Source of the DNA: [Zimmermannella] alba NBRC 15616
Lineage (GTDB): Bacteria; Actinomycetota; Actinomycetes; Actinomycetales; Microbacteriaceae
Length of the DNA stretch: 64,000 nt
Assembly (NCBI RefSeq): GCF_001570905.1
Contig: NZ_BCSO01000009.1
Span: forward strand, 1-64,000
Reading direction: 5' to 3'
Made by a program: the position numbers and the translations under genes. Shown in pieces: positions 36,775 through 45,433 of this stretch (position 1 is the stretch's first letter; each line of letters begins with the position of its first letter). Under the pieces are notes generated by a model. The model was not told the DNA's origin. It saw only the letters and a program-made list of their open reading frames with translations, and made no database searches.

Positions 36775-38130
36775 CTAGTCGATGCTGTCGGTGCGGCTTT
36801 GTTGTTTGGCGAGAGCAGCGCGCAAGGCGGTGCCGACGGTTTGGGAGCCGGTGGAGATGACGCGGTCGAACCCGACGCGTCGCGCTTCTTGCTCTCGGAG
36901 GTTCGCTTGGTTGACGCGGCGGATTTCGCCAGCGAGTGAGACTTCACCGATGACGACGGTGCCTGCGGTGATGGGCCGATTCGCGGCGGCGGAGGCGATA
37001 GCTCCGGCGATTGCGAGGTCGGCGGCCGGTTCGGTGAGTTTCACTCCACCGACGGTGGAGACGTAGACGTCGCACTGCCCGAGCTTGATGCCGACGCGCT
37101 TTTCGAGGACGGCGAGGAGCATGGCAACGCGGCTCGCGTCGACACCGTTCGTGACTCGGCGAGGGTTTGGGGCCTGGGTGGGGACGACGAGCGCCTGGAT
37201 TTCGACGGGGAGAGCACGGCGTCCTTCGAGCGCGACGGTGACGCAGGTGCCGCTCACGGGGGCGCCGCGCTCGGAGATGAACAGGCCTGAGGGGTCGGGA
37301 ACTTCGCGCATTCCCTCGCCGCTCATTTCGAAACATCCGACTTCGTCGGTTGGACCGAAACGGTTCTTGAGGGTGCGGGCGAAGCGGAGCGCGGTTTGGC
37401 GGTCGCCTTCGACGTGCGCGACGACGTCCACGAGATGCTCGAGCAGGCGCGGACCAGCAACGTGGCCATCTTTCGTGACGTGACCAACGATGATGACGGG
37501 GAGTGACTTGGCCTTCGCGAGCCGAATGAGGGCTGACGCGACCTCCCGCACCTGGCTCGGCTGGCCCGCCAGCGAGTCGATCTCTGCAGAAGCTACTGTC
37601 TGGATGGAATCGACGATGAGCAGCGCCGGTTGGACGTGCTCGACCTGGCCGAGCACGGCCGCGAGGTCGGTTTCGCTCGCGAGGAAGAGGGTGTCGTGCA
37701 GCGTGCCCATGCGCTCGGCGCGGAGCCGAACTTGGCTCGTGGACTCTTCGCCTGAGACGTAGAGCACGCGGGCTCCCGTCTGGGCAACGCGGGCGGCGGT
37801 TTCGAGCAGCAGCGTTGACTTACCGACACCGGGCTCGCCTGAGAGAAGGATGGCAGCCCCCGGGACGATGCCGCCGCCGAGCACGCGGTCGAGCTCGCCG
37901 ATGCCCGTAGGACGGTGGTGCACGTGTTCGAGTGGCGTCTCGGTGATGGGCCGAGCCGCCTGCGAGGGTGCAATCGCGGCAGCCTGCACACGGTGGGCCG
38001 TGCGTGACTCAAAGCGATCGACGACGGTGCCCCACGCCTGACATTCGGGGCACTGGCCGAGCCACTTGAGCATGGTGGCACCGCACTCGGTGCAGTGGTA
38101 GTTCGGCGTCTTCTCGCGACTCTTGGCCAT
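36775..38130 (-). CDS. radA: DNA repair protein RadA
   Basis: This 451-residue RecA-like ATPase helps process recombination intermediates and promotes branch migration. The N-terminal C4 zinc finger (Cys13, Cys16, Cys27, Cys30; CTECG...CPECQ) is intact. The ATPase domain has Walker A GEPGVGKST and the RadA-specific KNRFGPTDEVG. The C-terminal Lon-protease-like domain (VEIQALVVPT, DVYVSTVGGVKLTEPAADLA) is complete. I chose the ATG at 38130; the frame runs 37 codons further without RadA similarity. It is monocistronic and diverges from tRNA-Ser. Confidence 0.95.
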   Translation of the reverse strand: MAKSREKTPNYHCTECGATMLKWLGQCPECQAWGTVVDRFESRTAHRVQAAAIAPSQAARPITETPLEHVHHRPTGIGELDRVLGGGIVPGAAILLSGEPGVGKSTLLLETAARVAQTGARVLYVSGEESTSQVRLRAERMGTLHDTLFLASETDLAAVLGQVEHVQPALLIVDSIQTVASAEIDSLAGQPSQVREVASALIRLAKAKSLPVIIVGHVTKDGHVAGPRLLEHLVDVVAHVEGDRQTALRFARTLKNRFGPTDEVGCFEMSGEGMREVPDPSGLFISERGAPVSGTCVTVALEGRRALPVEIQALVVPTQAPNPRRVTNGVDASRVAMLLAVLEKRVGIKLGQCDVYVSTVGGVKLTEPAADLAIAGAIASAAANRPITAGTVVIGEVSLAGEIRRVNQANLREQEARRVGFDRVISTGSQTVGTALRAALAKQQSRTDSID

Positions 38131-38285
38131 GGCACCAAGGGTAGAGGGGACCACCGACATTCGATTCTTGAAGCGGCGAGCGCCAGGCTCGGTGGGGAGG
38201 GGGGAGACGTCTACGACACGCCCAATGAACTCCAAGTACAACTCCGTCTTGCATCATCAGGAAGAACCTGCTTATGATTGACGAC

Positions 38286-38376
38286 GGTGACGTGTCCGAG
38301 CGGCCGAAGGTGCGACACTCGAAATGTCGTGTAGGGTACCCCCCTACCGTGGGTTCAAATCCCACCGTCACCGCCA
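38286..38376 (+). tRNA. tRNA-Ser (CGA), CCA encoded
   Basis: A class II tRNA with a long variable arm (TGTAGGGTACCCCCCTACC). The acceptor GGTGACG pairs with CGTCACC, the anticodon loop CTCGAAA gives CGA, the T-arm is GTGGGTTCAAATCCCAC, and the discriminator is G. The 3' CCA is encoded (38374-38376), unlike in the three tRNAs near 2.4 kb. It is followed at once by its own terminator. The decayed gene just downstream makes this a plausible former integration site. Confidence 0.97.
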
Positions 38377-38379
38377 CGC

Positions 38380-38412
38380 AAACCCCCTCGAGTTTCAACT
38401 CGAGGGGGTTTT
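38380..38412 (+). terminator. Terminator of tRNA-Ser
   Basis: A perfect stem AACCCCCTCGAGT / ACTCGAGGGGGTT with a TTCA loop is followed by TTTCC, 4 bases after the encoded CCA. Confidence 0.88.
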
Positions 38413-38562
38413 CCATGTGTCAAACATCACCGGTCCGAGCGTGACACGGCATGCATGCTCTGGGCCTGTCGTCGTCCAATGCGCGTGGACGTGTGACATC
38501 CCAAGGTCCCAGAATTGCCGCTTGGCGCGCCCGTCACAATCCAGAGCGCACCGGACAACCCC

Positions 38563-39435
38563 ATGGTGCCGATCGACACGCGCCTCACCCCATTGGACTG
38601 CGAACGGCTGCTCAGTTTTGCGCGAGACCTGGAGGATGCGGGGCACCCGCGTGAGGTGTCTGATCTCCAGCAAAGCAGCCTGTCGAGGTGTCAGGAGCGG
38701 GAAGACCTGGAACGGCTTGTGTCCGAAATCGTCAATGTGCACCGGCGGCACGACCTCTATGTCAATGACACTCGATTCTTCGCGAGGTAAAACGTCGGTT
38801 CGAACGCTCGCTCGTTCGCGCCTACACGCGCGTGTGGGCCCGCTTGATGTCCGCTGGTGTGCGACAGCTGCAGTTGGAGGAGTTTCAGGACATCCCACCG
38901 GCAACAACATTGTGCGAGCGATGGATTCATGTCGAACTCATGCTTGGGACCATTCTGCTGTCGGCCTACCGCAACCTGCTGTCGATTGCATCGACGCTGA
39001 TTGAGGCGCACCGTGCCTATTCGGCACTTGAAGGGGACACCAGCGACACATTTCCGTGGGTGAGTATTCAAGCCGTCAGGCCTTCCTAGACGCGCTCGAG
39101 CTGTATCTGGCGCCAGTGGATGACCCAGAGCTTGATGAGCGCATTGCAGCCACAGCAGCTGTCGCTCGCACAATTCCTCTCACGTGTCTCGATCGTTTTG
39201 ACGCACGTACGCTCTGTGCACAGTTCATGCTGTTGCGTGGACACGCGATCGAGGCTGACGAGCTCGTCGAGGAAGCGCTCGAAGCTGACCGATTGGCGAT
39301 GCAGGGGTGGACCAACGTTGAGATCGCTGGCGAAATCAACATGAGTCGTTCCTCGGTGGCGCTCTCGATTTCGAGAATCCTGCACAAGCTCAGGATTCGA
39401 GCCGTAAACAGATCGCTGACGTCTTCCACGACTGA
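38563..39435 (+). pseudogene. Decayed gene with C-terminal helix-turn-helix, three frame changes
   Basis: No intact gene is here, but three consecutive open segments in three frames read as one protein of about 290 residues. Segment 1 runs from ATG 38563 to TAA 38790 (VPIDTRLTPLDCERLLSFARDL). Segment 2 runs through 38769-39089 (REVKRRFERSLVRAYTRVW, ELMLGTILLSAYRNLLSI). Segment 3 runs from about 39056 (SRQAFLDALELYLAPVDDPEL) to the helix-turn-helix-like GWTNVEIAGEINMSRSSVAL, after which a third shift would reach TGA 39433. Each shift is in the same direction, equal to loss of one base. The end resembles LuxR/sigma region 4. The family is otherwise unrecognised. Base composition looks less GC-rich than the neighbours (by eye). 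Confidence 0.5.
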
Positions 39436-39502
39436 CGCGTCGGCTCGTTGCGCATTCGTGAGGAGCTGTCCTGACCGTCGTGCGCCGCGCGAGCAAGAAA
39501 CT

Positions 39503-39559
39503 GTGCGCAAACTGTTGGTCCGGTGCCATAACTTGGCACCGGACCAACAGTTTGCGCAC
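39503..39559. terminator. Long perfect hairpin (hairpin family, P4)
   Basis: Perfect 25-base arms (39503-39527 and 39535-39559) enclose the loop ataactt. The arm begins GTGCGCAAACTGTTGGTCCG and ends GTGCC. It lies 78 bases past opuAC (which reads toward it) and after the decayed gene on the other strand, so it fits a two-way terminator. Confidence 0.7.
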
Positions 39560-39636
39560 TCTGGCGAGCGGGGCGGGGCTCGAGAGGCTCGGGCGTCTCG
39601 AGAGGTCCCGGTCGCGCTCGGCTCAGCGGCGGAAGG

Positions 39637-40551
39637 CTACTGCGCGGTCAGCGAGTCGACGTACGCCTGGTTCTCCGAGATCCACTGCTCCACGATCGGG
39701 CCGTAGTCGTCGGTCTTCTCGCCACCAAACATGGCGTTCTCAAGCGAGTAGAGCTTCTCGGAGTCCATCTTGAAGCTCTTGATCCACGAGGACACCTTCG
39801 GGTGCGTGGTCTCGAACTCCTTCGACGAGAACGAGTGGATGCCTTCAGCGTCACCGAGCAGACCCTTCGGGTCCTCGAGGTCGCGGATCGGGAACGCGTC
39901 GTACGCCCAGTGCGGACGCCACAGCGTCACGACGATGTTCTCCTTCGCATCCGTCTTCGACTTCAGCTCGGTGAGCATCGCGGCCGTCGACGAGGTCGTG
40001 TAGGTCATCTGGTCGAGGCCGTAGCCCGGGATGACGTCGTTCTGGGTGACCTCGGTGAGGCCAGCGCCCGGCTCGATACCGATGATCGTGTTGTCGAACT
40101 TGTCGGCGTTCGCGGCGAGCTCGTCGATCGACGTGATCGGGGCATCCTCGTTCACTGCGAAGGTGAGCTTCGCCTCGTCGTTCCACGCGCCAAGGTCCAC
40201 GATCTTGTCGCCGTACTGCTCCACGTACGACTTGTGCGTGATCGGCAGCCAGCCGTCGAGCACGAGGTCGTAGTCGCCCGTCGACAGTCCCGAGTACACC
40301 GGCGCCACATCGGCCGGCTCGAGGGTGACGTCGTAGCCCTGCTCCTCGAGCACGACCTTCCACAGCTCGGATGCGGCAACACCCTCATCCCAGCCGTTGA
40401 ACACGGCAATCGTGATCTGCTTCTCGTCGCCGTTGTCGAGCTTCTCACCGCTCTTGCCGCTGAGCTCAGCACCCGAGGCGCAGCCCGTGAGCGCGAGAGC
40501 GGAGGCCGCGAGGAGGCTGATCCCCGCGAGAATCTTGCGCGAACGCTTCAT
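39637..40551 (-). CDS. opuAC: Glycine betaine/proline ABC transporter, substrate-binding lipoprotein
   Basis: This 304-residue periplasmic-type binding protein is anchored by lipid: signal MKRSRKILAG, hydrophobic core, lipobox L-T-G-C with Cys24. The mature part matches the OpuAC/ProX-type family (ITIAVFNGWDEGVAASELWK, YDLVLDGWLPITHKSYVEQYG, GIEPGAGL, VVTLWRPHWAYDAFPIRDLEDPKG). The Trp residues in these motifs usually form the aromatic box for quaternary ammonium compounds. I chose the ATG at 40551, behind GGAGAAG. It is the last gene of the operon opuAA-opuAB-opuAC, 69 bases after opuAB. It imports an osmoprotectant such as glycine betaine or carnitine; the exact ligand is not decidable here. 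Confidence 0.92.
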   Translation of the reverse strand: MKRSRKILAGISLLAASALALTGCASGAELSGKSGEKLDNGDEKQITIAVFNGWDEGVAASELWKVVLEEQGYDVTLEPADVAPVYSGLSTGDYDLVLDGWLPITHKSYVEQYGDKIVDLGAWNDEAKLTFAVNEDAPITSIDELAANADKFDNTIIGIEPGAGLTEVTQNDVIPGYGLDQMTYTTSSTAAMLTELKSKTDAKENIVVTLWRPHWAYDAFPIRDLEDPKGLLGDAEGIHSFSSKEFETTHPKVSSWIKSFKMDSEKLYSLENAMFGGEKTDDYGPIVEQWISENQAYVDSLTAQ

Positions 40552-40620
40552 CGTGTCTTCTCCAAATACGTATCGAATGGTGTTCCGTAGGTGGCGGAGC
40601 ATCCCGCCGAGTGCAAGTTG

Positions 40621-41565
40621 CTAGGCGCTCGCGGATGCGGGCTGCGAGGTGGCAGGCTTCGGGTCCACCTGGTCGTCGGTGGTTCCGTTCGCGCGAGCCT
40701 TGCGGCGCTCGATCACGCGCTCGACGAGCGTCTTCTGGCCGTTCTCGTGACGGCGAGAGAAGGCACCCGTGAGGCGGTCGAGGATGATCGCGAGGGCCAC
40801 CACCGAGATACCGGCCTCAAAACCGAGCGCCACGTCGATGCGGTTGAGCGACTGCACGACATCCGCGCCGAGGCCGCCCGCACCGACCATGCCGGCGATG
40901 ACGACCATCGACAGCGCGAGCATGATGACCTGGTTGACGCCCGCCATGATCGACGGCATCGCGAGCGGCAGCTGAATCTGACGGAGGATGCGGCCAGGCG
41001 TGGCACCGAAGGCCTTACCGGCTTCAACCACTTCTTCATCTACGCCGCGAATACCAAGCTCGGTCATGCGCGCACCCGGTGCCATCGCGAAGATGATCGT
41101 CGCGACAATGCCCGGCACAACACCCACGCGGAAGAGGATGAGTGCGGGGATGAGGTAGACGAACGCTGGCATCGTCTGCATGAAGTCGAGGATGGGCCGG
41201 ATGATCGCCGAAGCCGTGTTCGACTTCGCCGCCCAAATGCCGAGCGGCACTGCGAGGAGGATCGCGATGAGGCTCGCGACGATCACGAGCGCGAGTGTCT
41301 CCATCGCATTGCCCCACTGGTCGACGGTGAGAATGAGGCCCAGACCGAGCGCCGTGCCGAGGGCGAGCTTCCACCCGCTCGCGATGAACGCGAGGGCCGC
41401 GAACACGACGATGATGACGCCCACCGGCGGCGTGAGGAGGATGAACTCGAAGAAACTGTAGAGCGCACCGAAGATGGCGCGAATGACATCAAAGACCGGG
41501 CCAGCGACCGAGATGAGTCCCTCGATGAACGCCTCAACCCAGGTACCGAGAGGAATGCGGATCAC
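40621..41565 (-). CDS. opuAB: Glycine betaine/proline ABC transporter, permease
   Basis: This 314-residue permease has about six to seven membrane helices (residues 20-260). The ABC coupling motif EAGKAFGATPGRILRQIQLPLAMPSI is intact, and the PAFVYLIPALILF helix is typical of ProW/OpuAB. The C-terminal 50 residues are charged and low-complexity (RRHENGQKTLVERV...). Its start overlaps the opuAA stop by four bases (ATGA), showing coupled translation. Confidence 0.93.
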   Translation of the reverse strand: MIRIPLGTWVEAFIEGLISVAGPVFDVIRAIFGALYSFFEFILLTPPVGVIIVVFAALAFIASGWKLALGTALGLGLILTVDQWGNAMETLALVIVASLIAILLAVPLGIWAAKSNTASAIIRPILDFMQTMPAFVYLIPALILFRVGVVPGIVATIIFAMAPGARMTELGIRGVDEEVVEAGKAFGATPGRILRQIQLPLAMPSIMAGVNQVIMLALSMVVIAGMVGAGGLGADVVQSLNRIDVALGFEAGISVVALAIILDRLTGAFSRRHENGQKTLVERVIERRKARANGTTDDQVDPKPATSQPASASA

Positions 41566-42911
41566 TTCGTGCTCCCTTCCGTCGAAGCGTCATCAAGCGG
41601 GGCGGCGGCTCCAGCACGTGCCGGGGTGCTCGCTCCTTCGGGTGCAGGGTGCTCGTCGAGGACCGCCTGCACCTCTTCCGGGCGCACATCGGTGATCGGG
41701 TCGTGCGGCACCGGAATCGCGGACGTCGTCGACGGGACGTTCGCGAGGGACGCCAGGAGCGTCACGCGCGGGACGACACCGAGCAGGCGGCGCTGCTCAT
41801 CCACGACCGCGATCGGGAAGGCCGTGTCGGCGGCGAGTTCGAAGAGATCGCTGAGCGGGGTGTCCGGCGAGACGGTGGCAACATCGCGCTTGATGATGCT
41901 CGCAAGGTCGGTCGAACCTTCCTTCACGAGACGCATGGCGCGGCGGTCGGTCACGCCACCCTCGAGCTTCCGGCCCTGGCCGAGCACGAACGCGCCGCCG
42001 GACTGCGCATCGTTCATGACGCGAAGCGCGGCACGCGGGCCTGCCGAGAGCGGGACTGCCGAGACAGCCGGGACCATGGCGCTTGCGGCCGTGAGCACGC
42101 GCGCACGGTCGACATCCTGCACGAACTGGGCCACGTAGTCGTTGGCCGGGTCGGTGAGGATCTCTTCGGGCGTGCCGATCTGGACGATCTTGCCCTGGCG
42201 CATCACCGCGATGCGGTCCCCGAGGAACATGGCCTCGTTGAGGTCGTGCGTGATGAAGATGATCGTCTTGTGGAGCTGTTCCTGGAGGTCCTTGAGCTCC
42301 TCCTGCATCTCGCGGCGGATGAGCGGGTCGAGGGCGCTGAAGGCCTCATCCATGAGCAGGATGTCGGTGTCCGCAGCGAGGGCGCGAGCGATGCCGACGC
42401 GCTGCTGCATACCGCCGGAGAGCTCCGAGGGACGCTTGTCCTTCCACTTGCCAAGGCCCACGCTCTCGAGCATCTCGGCGGCCTTCGCGAGGCGCTCCTG
42501 TTTGCCGATGCCCTGGATTTCCAGCGGCATCGCGACGTTGTCGAGGACGCTTCGGTGGGGGAGGAGCGCGAAGTGCTGGAACACCATCGAGATGTGCTCG
42601 CGGCGCACCTTGCGCACGGTTGCGGCGTCCGCCTTCGCGAGGTCGGTGCCGGCGACGATGACTTCACCCGCGGTCGGCTCCCAGAGGCCGTTGAGCATGC
42701 GGATGAGGGTGGACTTGCCCGAACCGGACAGGCCCATGACGACGAAGATCTCGCCCGGCTTCACGTCAAAGGTCGCGTCAACGACGGCCGGTGTGAGGTG
42801 CTTGGGGAGCTTTTCGGGGGCGACGCCGCGCGCGAGCTGCTTGGCGGCATCGCTTGCGCCGCGGCCGAACACCTTCGTGGCGCCGCGGACGGAAAGGATG
42901 GGATCTGACAC
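41562..42911 (-). CDS. opuAA: Glycine betaine/proline ABC transporter, ATP-binding protein with CBS domains
   Basis: This 449-residue ABC ATPase has Walker A GLSGSGKST, the Q-loop VFQHFALLPHRSV, signature LSGGMQQRV and Walker B ILLMDEAFSALDP. The C-terminus has the tandem CBS region (about 290-410: TDRRAMRLVKEGSTDLASII, ELAADTAFPIAVVDEQRRLLGVV) that senses ionic strength in the OpuA family. A Thr/Pro tail follows. I chose GTG 42911 because AAGGAG lies nine bases ahead; an ATG at 42950 is in frame but lacks such a site. It is the first gene of the operon and is preceded by a long structured leader. Confidence 0.93.
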   Translation of the reverse strand: MSDPILSVRGATKVFGRGASDAAKQLARGVAPEKLPKHLTPAVVDATFDVKPGEIFVVMGLSGSGKSTLIRMLNGLWEPTAGEVIVAGTDLAKADAATVRKVRREHISMVFQHFALLPHRSVLDNVAMPLEIQGIGKQERLAKAAEMLESVGLGKWKDKRPSELSGGMQQRVGIARALAADTDILLMDEAFSALDPLIRREMQEELKDLQEQLHKTIIFITHDLNEAMFLGDRIAVMRQGKIVQIGTPEEILTDPANDYVAQFVQDVDRARVLTAASAMVPAVSAVPLSAGPRAALRVMNDAQSGGAFVLGQGRKLEGGVTDRRAMRLVKEGSTDLASIIKRDVATVSPDTPLSDLFELAADTAFPIAVVDEQRRLLGVVPRVTLLASLANVPSTTSAIPVPHDPITDVRPEEVQAVLDEHPAPEGASTPARAGAAAPLDDASTEGSTK

Positions 42912-43375
42912 GAAGTGAAACTCCTTGCGTGGATCGGAAGGCATCAACAATCAAGCCCTGCGAAAAATGGTTCGCTGGACTCTCGACCGGGCGCCTGAGC
43001 GTCGAAGGCGCGAGCCGGTGCTCGCGCGGCACGCCGGAGGTAGCGGAGCGCCAGCGCCGAGGACGTGAGCCCGTCAGGCACAACTCCACGCGAAGCACGG
43101 TAGCAAGCCAGTCTCACTGGCAGCGGGGTGCAAAACCGGTTCAATTCACCACGCGCGATCCTCCGAGATCCCCATGGGTACGCGGATCAGGCGGGGTCTC
43201 GCGAGACGAAAAGGTGGGTTCAAGATTGCTGCAATGCGTTGTGGAACCGTTATCCAGACCTCCCTTTGCGGTGGAGAATCGGCGTGATTTCCTCGCTGAT
43301 CAGGCCTGTTGGCAGGAATCCGTGACCTTGGTCGGGGGAGAATAGATGCGGCGCAATTCCAAAGGAGGAATCGTG
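42912..43375. other. 464-base divergent intergenic region, opuAA / araC
   Basis: There is no credible gene. The half next to opuAA is very GC-rich and folds readily: GCGCGAGC-CGGT-GCTCGCGC at 43008-43027 and GCCAGT-CTC-ACTGGC at 43107-43121 are perfect small hairpins, with further pairing possible between them. It could be a structured 5' leader of opuAA. The half next to araC is less GC-rich and presumably holds promoters. I could not match the leader to a known riboswitch class. Confidence 0.4.
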
Positions 43376-44395
43376 GTGGAGAGCAATGGGGCCGCATCGC
43401 GCTTGAGCGAGCCGCCCGCACGAGCTGCGCGAGGTGCTGTGACGCGTGCTGAACACGACCCCGCCGCTGATGAGTCACTGGATCTGAATCGATTCCGCAA
43501 CGTCGTCAACGAATCCTTCGTCCCGCTCGAGATCACCGCCGACGATCCTGCGTCATTCCGGGCGCGGGTAAGTCACGTCAATGTTCACGGCGTCTCATTC
43601 ACGGACATCCGCGCGGGCGCCCACACGGTGCTGCGCACGCCCGAGCTCATTGCTGAATCGAGTGAGCACTGTGTGAAGATCTCGCGGCAAATGGAGGGGC
43701 GCGGCATCCACCGGCAGCACGGGCGAAGTGTTGACCTGCAGCCGGGTGACCTTGTCGTCTACGACACCTCGCAGCCCTACGAGCTGAGCTTCACGGACGA
43801 CTTTCGCGTGCTCGTCATGATGGTGCCGCACGAGCGACTCAAAGTGCCACCGCACGCCATGAACGACATCACCGCGGTGCGCCTCGACGGCTCCAGCGGT
43901 CTTGGCCGGGTGGTTTCGCCGTTTCTTGCCACCCTCGGCACGAGCCTTGACGAACTCCGCGGCCCCGCAGGCGTCTACCTTGTGCAGAGTGCGGTGCAGC
44001 TCGTGGACACCCTGCTTGCGAACTCCTTTGACCTCAACCGGGTGGCGGCTGACCCGCACCGGGCGCTCCTCGAATCCATTCGGGATGACATCGATCAAAG
44101 GCTCGGTGATACGACGCTGAGCCCCAGCACCATCGCGGAACGCGCCTACATTTCTGTCCGGCACCTCCATGCGCTCTTCCACGATCGTGGCGAGACAGTC
44201 GCTGGCTACATCCGCAAGCGCCGCCTCGAGTGCGCCTACCTCGACCTGGTGAATCCCGAGTACGCGCACCGTTCGGTGAGCGCCATCGGCGCGGATTGGG
44301 GGCTCGCGAATGCGGCCCACTTTAGCCGGCTCTTCAAGGTGCGCTATGGCGAGTCGCCAAGCGAGGTGCGGCGCCGCGCCTTCGCGAGGAACTAG
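43376..44395 (+). CDS. AraC-family regulator (FeaR-like layout)
   Basis: The protein has about 339 residues. An N-terminal AraC-binding-like cupin region (about residues 30-190: FVPLEITADDPASFRARV, HVNVHGVSFTDIRAG, QPGDLVVYDTSQPYELSF) is followed by an AraC/XylS double helix-turn-helix (about 235-335: TIAERAYISVRHLHALFHDRG, SAIGADWGLANAAHFSRLFKVRYGESPSEVRR). This layout is that of FeaR, which activates tyramine/phenylethylamine oxidase genes in E. coli. With an amine permease, aldehyde dehydrogenase and copper amine oxidase in the same region, a matching role is a reasonable inference. AAAGGAGG sits seven bases before GTG 43376; GTG 43373 and ATG 43346 are alternatives. It is convergent with the toxin-antitoxin pair. 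Confidence 0.82.
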   Translation: MESNGAASRLSEPPARAARGAVTRAEHDPAADESLDLNRFRNVVNESFVPLEITADDPASFRARVSHVNVHGVSFTDIRAGAHTVLRTPELIAESSEHCVKISRQMEGRGIHRQHGRSVDLQPGDLVVYDTSQPYELSFTDDFRVLVMMVPHERLKVPPHAMNDITAVRLDGSSGLGRVVSPFLATLGTSLDELRGPAGVYLVQSAVQLVDTLLANSFDLNRVAADPHRALLESIRDDIDQRLGDTTLSPSTIAERAYISVRHLHALFHDRGETVAGYIRKRRLECAYLDLVNPEYAHRSVSAIGADWGLANAAHFSRLFKVRYGESPSEVRRRAFARN

Positions 44396-44433
44396 CTGCT
44401 TGACGAAGCGAGGACGTCGTGAATGTGATCGCG

Positions 44434-44847
44434 TCACGCGCTGACGATTTCCTCCGCTGCTTCGATGCCATCTCGAACATCGAGTGCTGTCGCGGGTGCT
44501 CGGTCTTCGCTCGGGTACTCGGTCGCGTTGCGCACGTGCCGCATCCACTCGAACTCCGCGAGTGACGGGTGTAAGACGAACTCGGCGGCGGCAATGCCCG
44601 TGTTTCGATGAGCTCCACCGCTCGGTCGAACGCGAAGCCCGTGTGCAGCGAGAACTGCTGTGAGCGCCTTCCGTGCGGCATCGTATGCGGCAGTGAAGGC
44701 CATGGCCTGGTCCTCCGTTCCGGCCAGCGCTTGTGCTGTTCGCACGTGCTGCGCCGCTTGCTTGAGGATGAACTGTGCGTGCTCGGTGTTCGGGGCGACC
44801 TCTTCAATCCGTCGCTGCTCGACGAGCTGCCGAATCGTGTTACTCAC
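44434..44847 (-). CDS. HEPN-domain protein, probable toxin of an MNT/HEPN pair
   Basis: The 137-residue all-helical protein starts at GTG 44847 and overlaps the upstream nucleotidyltransferase gene by eight bases. The helix AFTAAYDAARKALTAVLAAHGLR followed by GAHRNTG is typical of HEPN domains, which are RNases or RNA-binding proteins in many toxin-antitoxin systems. The usual catalytic RxxxxH near the end appears as RHVRNATEY, where Tyr stands in the expected His region, so activity may differ from the standard. In studied MNT/HEPN systems the HEPN protein is the toxin and the nucleotidyltransferase modifies it. Confidence 0.72.
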   Translation of the reverse strand: MSNTIRQLVEQRRIEEVAPNTEHAQFILKQAAQHVRTAQALAGTEDQAMAFTAAYDAARKALTAVLAAHGLRVRPSGGAHRNTGIAAAEFVLHPSLAEFEWMRHVRNATEYPSEDRAPATALDVRDGIEAAEEIVSA

Positions 44848-45433
44848 GCAGCTCGCCCGTCAGGACATCCAGCATTGGTCGTGAACGGACGGTCGCGACA
44901 AACGGTGCGGGGGATTGTGCGTGCCATTCGTCTTCGGCCAGACGAGTGATGTTGACTGCAAGGTTGAGCCGCTCAGATGCGACGGCAGCTTGCTCACTCA
45001 GGGTGCGTCGCGGGATGTCGCCAACGACAAGGACGTCGAGATCGTTCGGGTACGGTCCGGCAATTCCAGCCCGTCGTGCGGCCCATGATCCAAAAATCAG
45101 GAGCTCGCTGATGCTGTCGATGCCACCGAAGAGTTCGCGAACGACCGGCACGGGGCCGTACGTAGCCAGCACGAGCTGTGACATGAGGCTGTACAGGGGG
45201 TGTGACTTGTTTGCTCGGACAAGGCGGTTTCGACCCTCGATGCGGTCGACGACGACATCGCTTTCGACAAGGCGACCGATCTCGCGATGCACGATGGGTG
45301 CGCTAACGCTCGATCGGCGCCCAAGCTCGCTCAGTGTGAGTTCCTCGTCTGGATGGAGGAAAAGTTCGGCGAGCACCGCTCCGACGGCGTCAGAGCGTAT
45401 GAAGGGTGTGAGCGCTGCCGGTGCTCGTTTCAT
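44840..45433 (-). CDS. Winged-helix nucleotidyltransferase, probable antitoxin (MNT)
   Basis: The protein has 197 residues. The N-terminal third is a winged helix (residues 10-75: ELTLSELGRRSSVSAPIVHREIGRLVESDVV). The rest is a minimal nucleotidyltransferase with IFGSWAARRAG...PNDLDVLVVGD, the GS and (N/S)DxD metal motif of the MNT family. In MNT/HEPN toxin-antitoxin systems this enzyme adds AMP to the HEPN toxin. The DNA-binding domain makes it the likely repressor of its own operon. The ATG at 45433 has no ribosome-binding site and directly abuts a 26-base inverted repeat, so the mRNA may be leaderless. Confidence 0.8.
   Translation of the reverse strand: MKRAPAALTPFIRSDAVGAVLAELFLHPDEELTLSELGRRSSVSAPIVHREIGRLVESDVVVDRIEGRNRLVRANKSHPLYSLMSQLVLATYGPVPVVRELFGGIDSISELLIFGSWAARRAGIAGPYPNDLDVLVVGDIPRRTLSEQAAVASERLNLAVNITRLAEDEWHAQSPAPFVATVRSRPMLDVLTGELRE

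Noticed and set aside
39436-39706. Continuation of the decayed gene's third frame to 39706
   Set aside because: It passes through the perfect hairpin at 39503 and into the opuAC 3' end on the other strand; the open frame is accidental.
42954-43130. Cobalamin riboswitch in the opuAA leader
   Set aside because: GCCAGTGAGACTGGC on the minus strand looks a little like part of a B12 element, but the other conserved boxes are absent and the regulated gene is unrelated.
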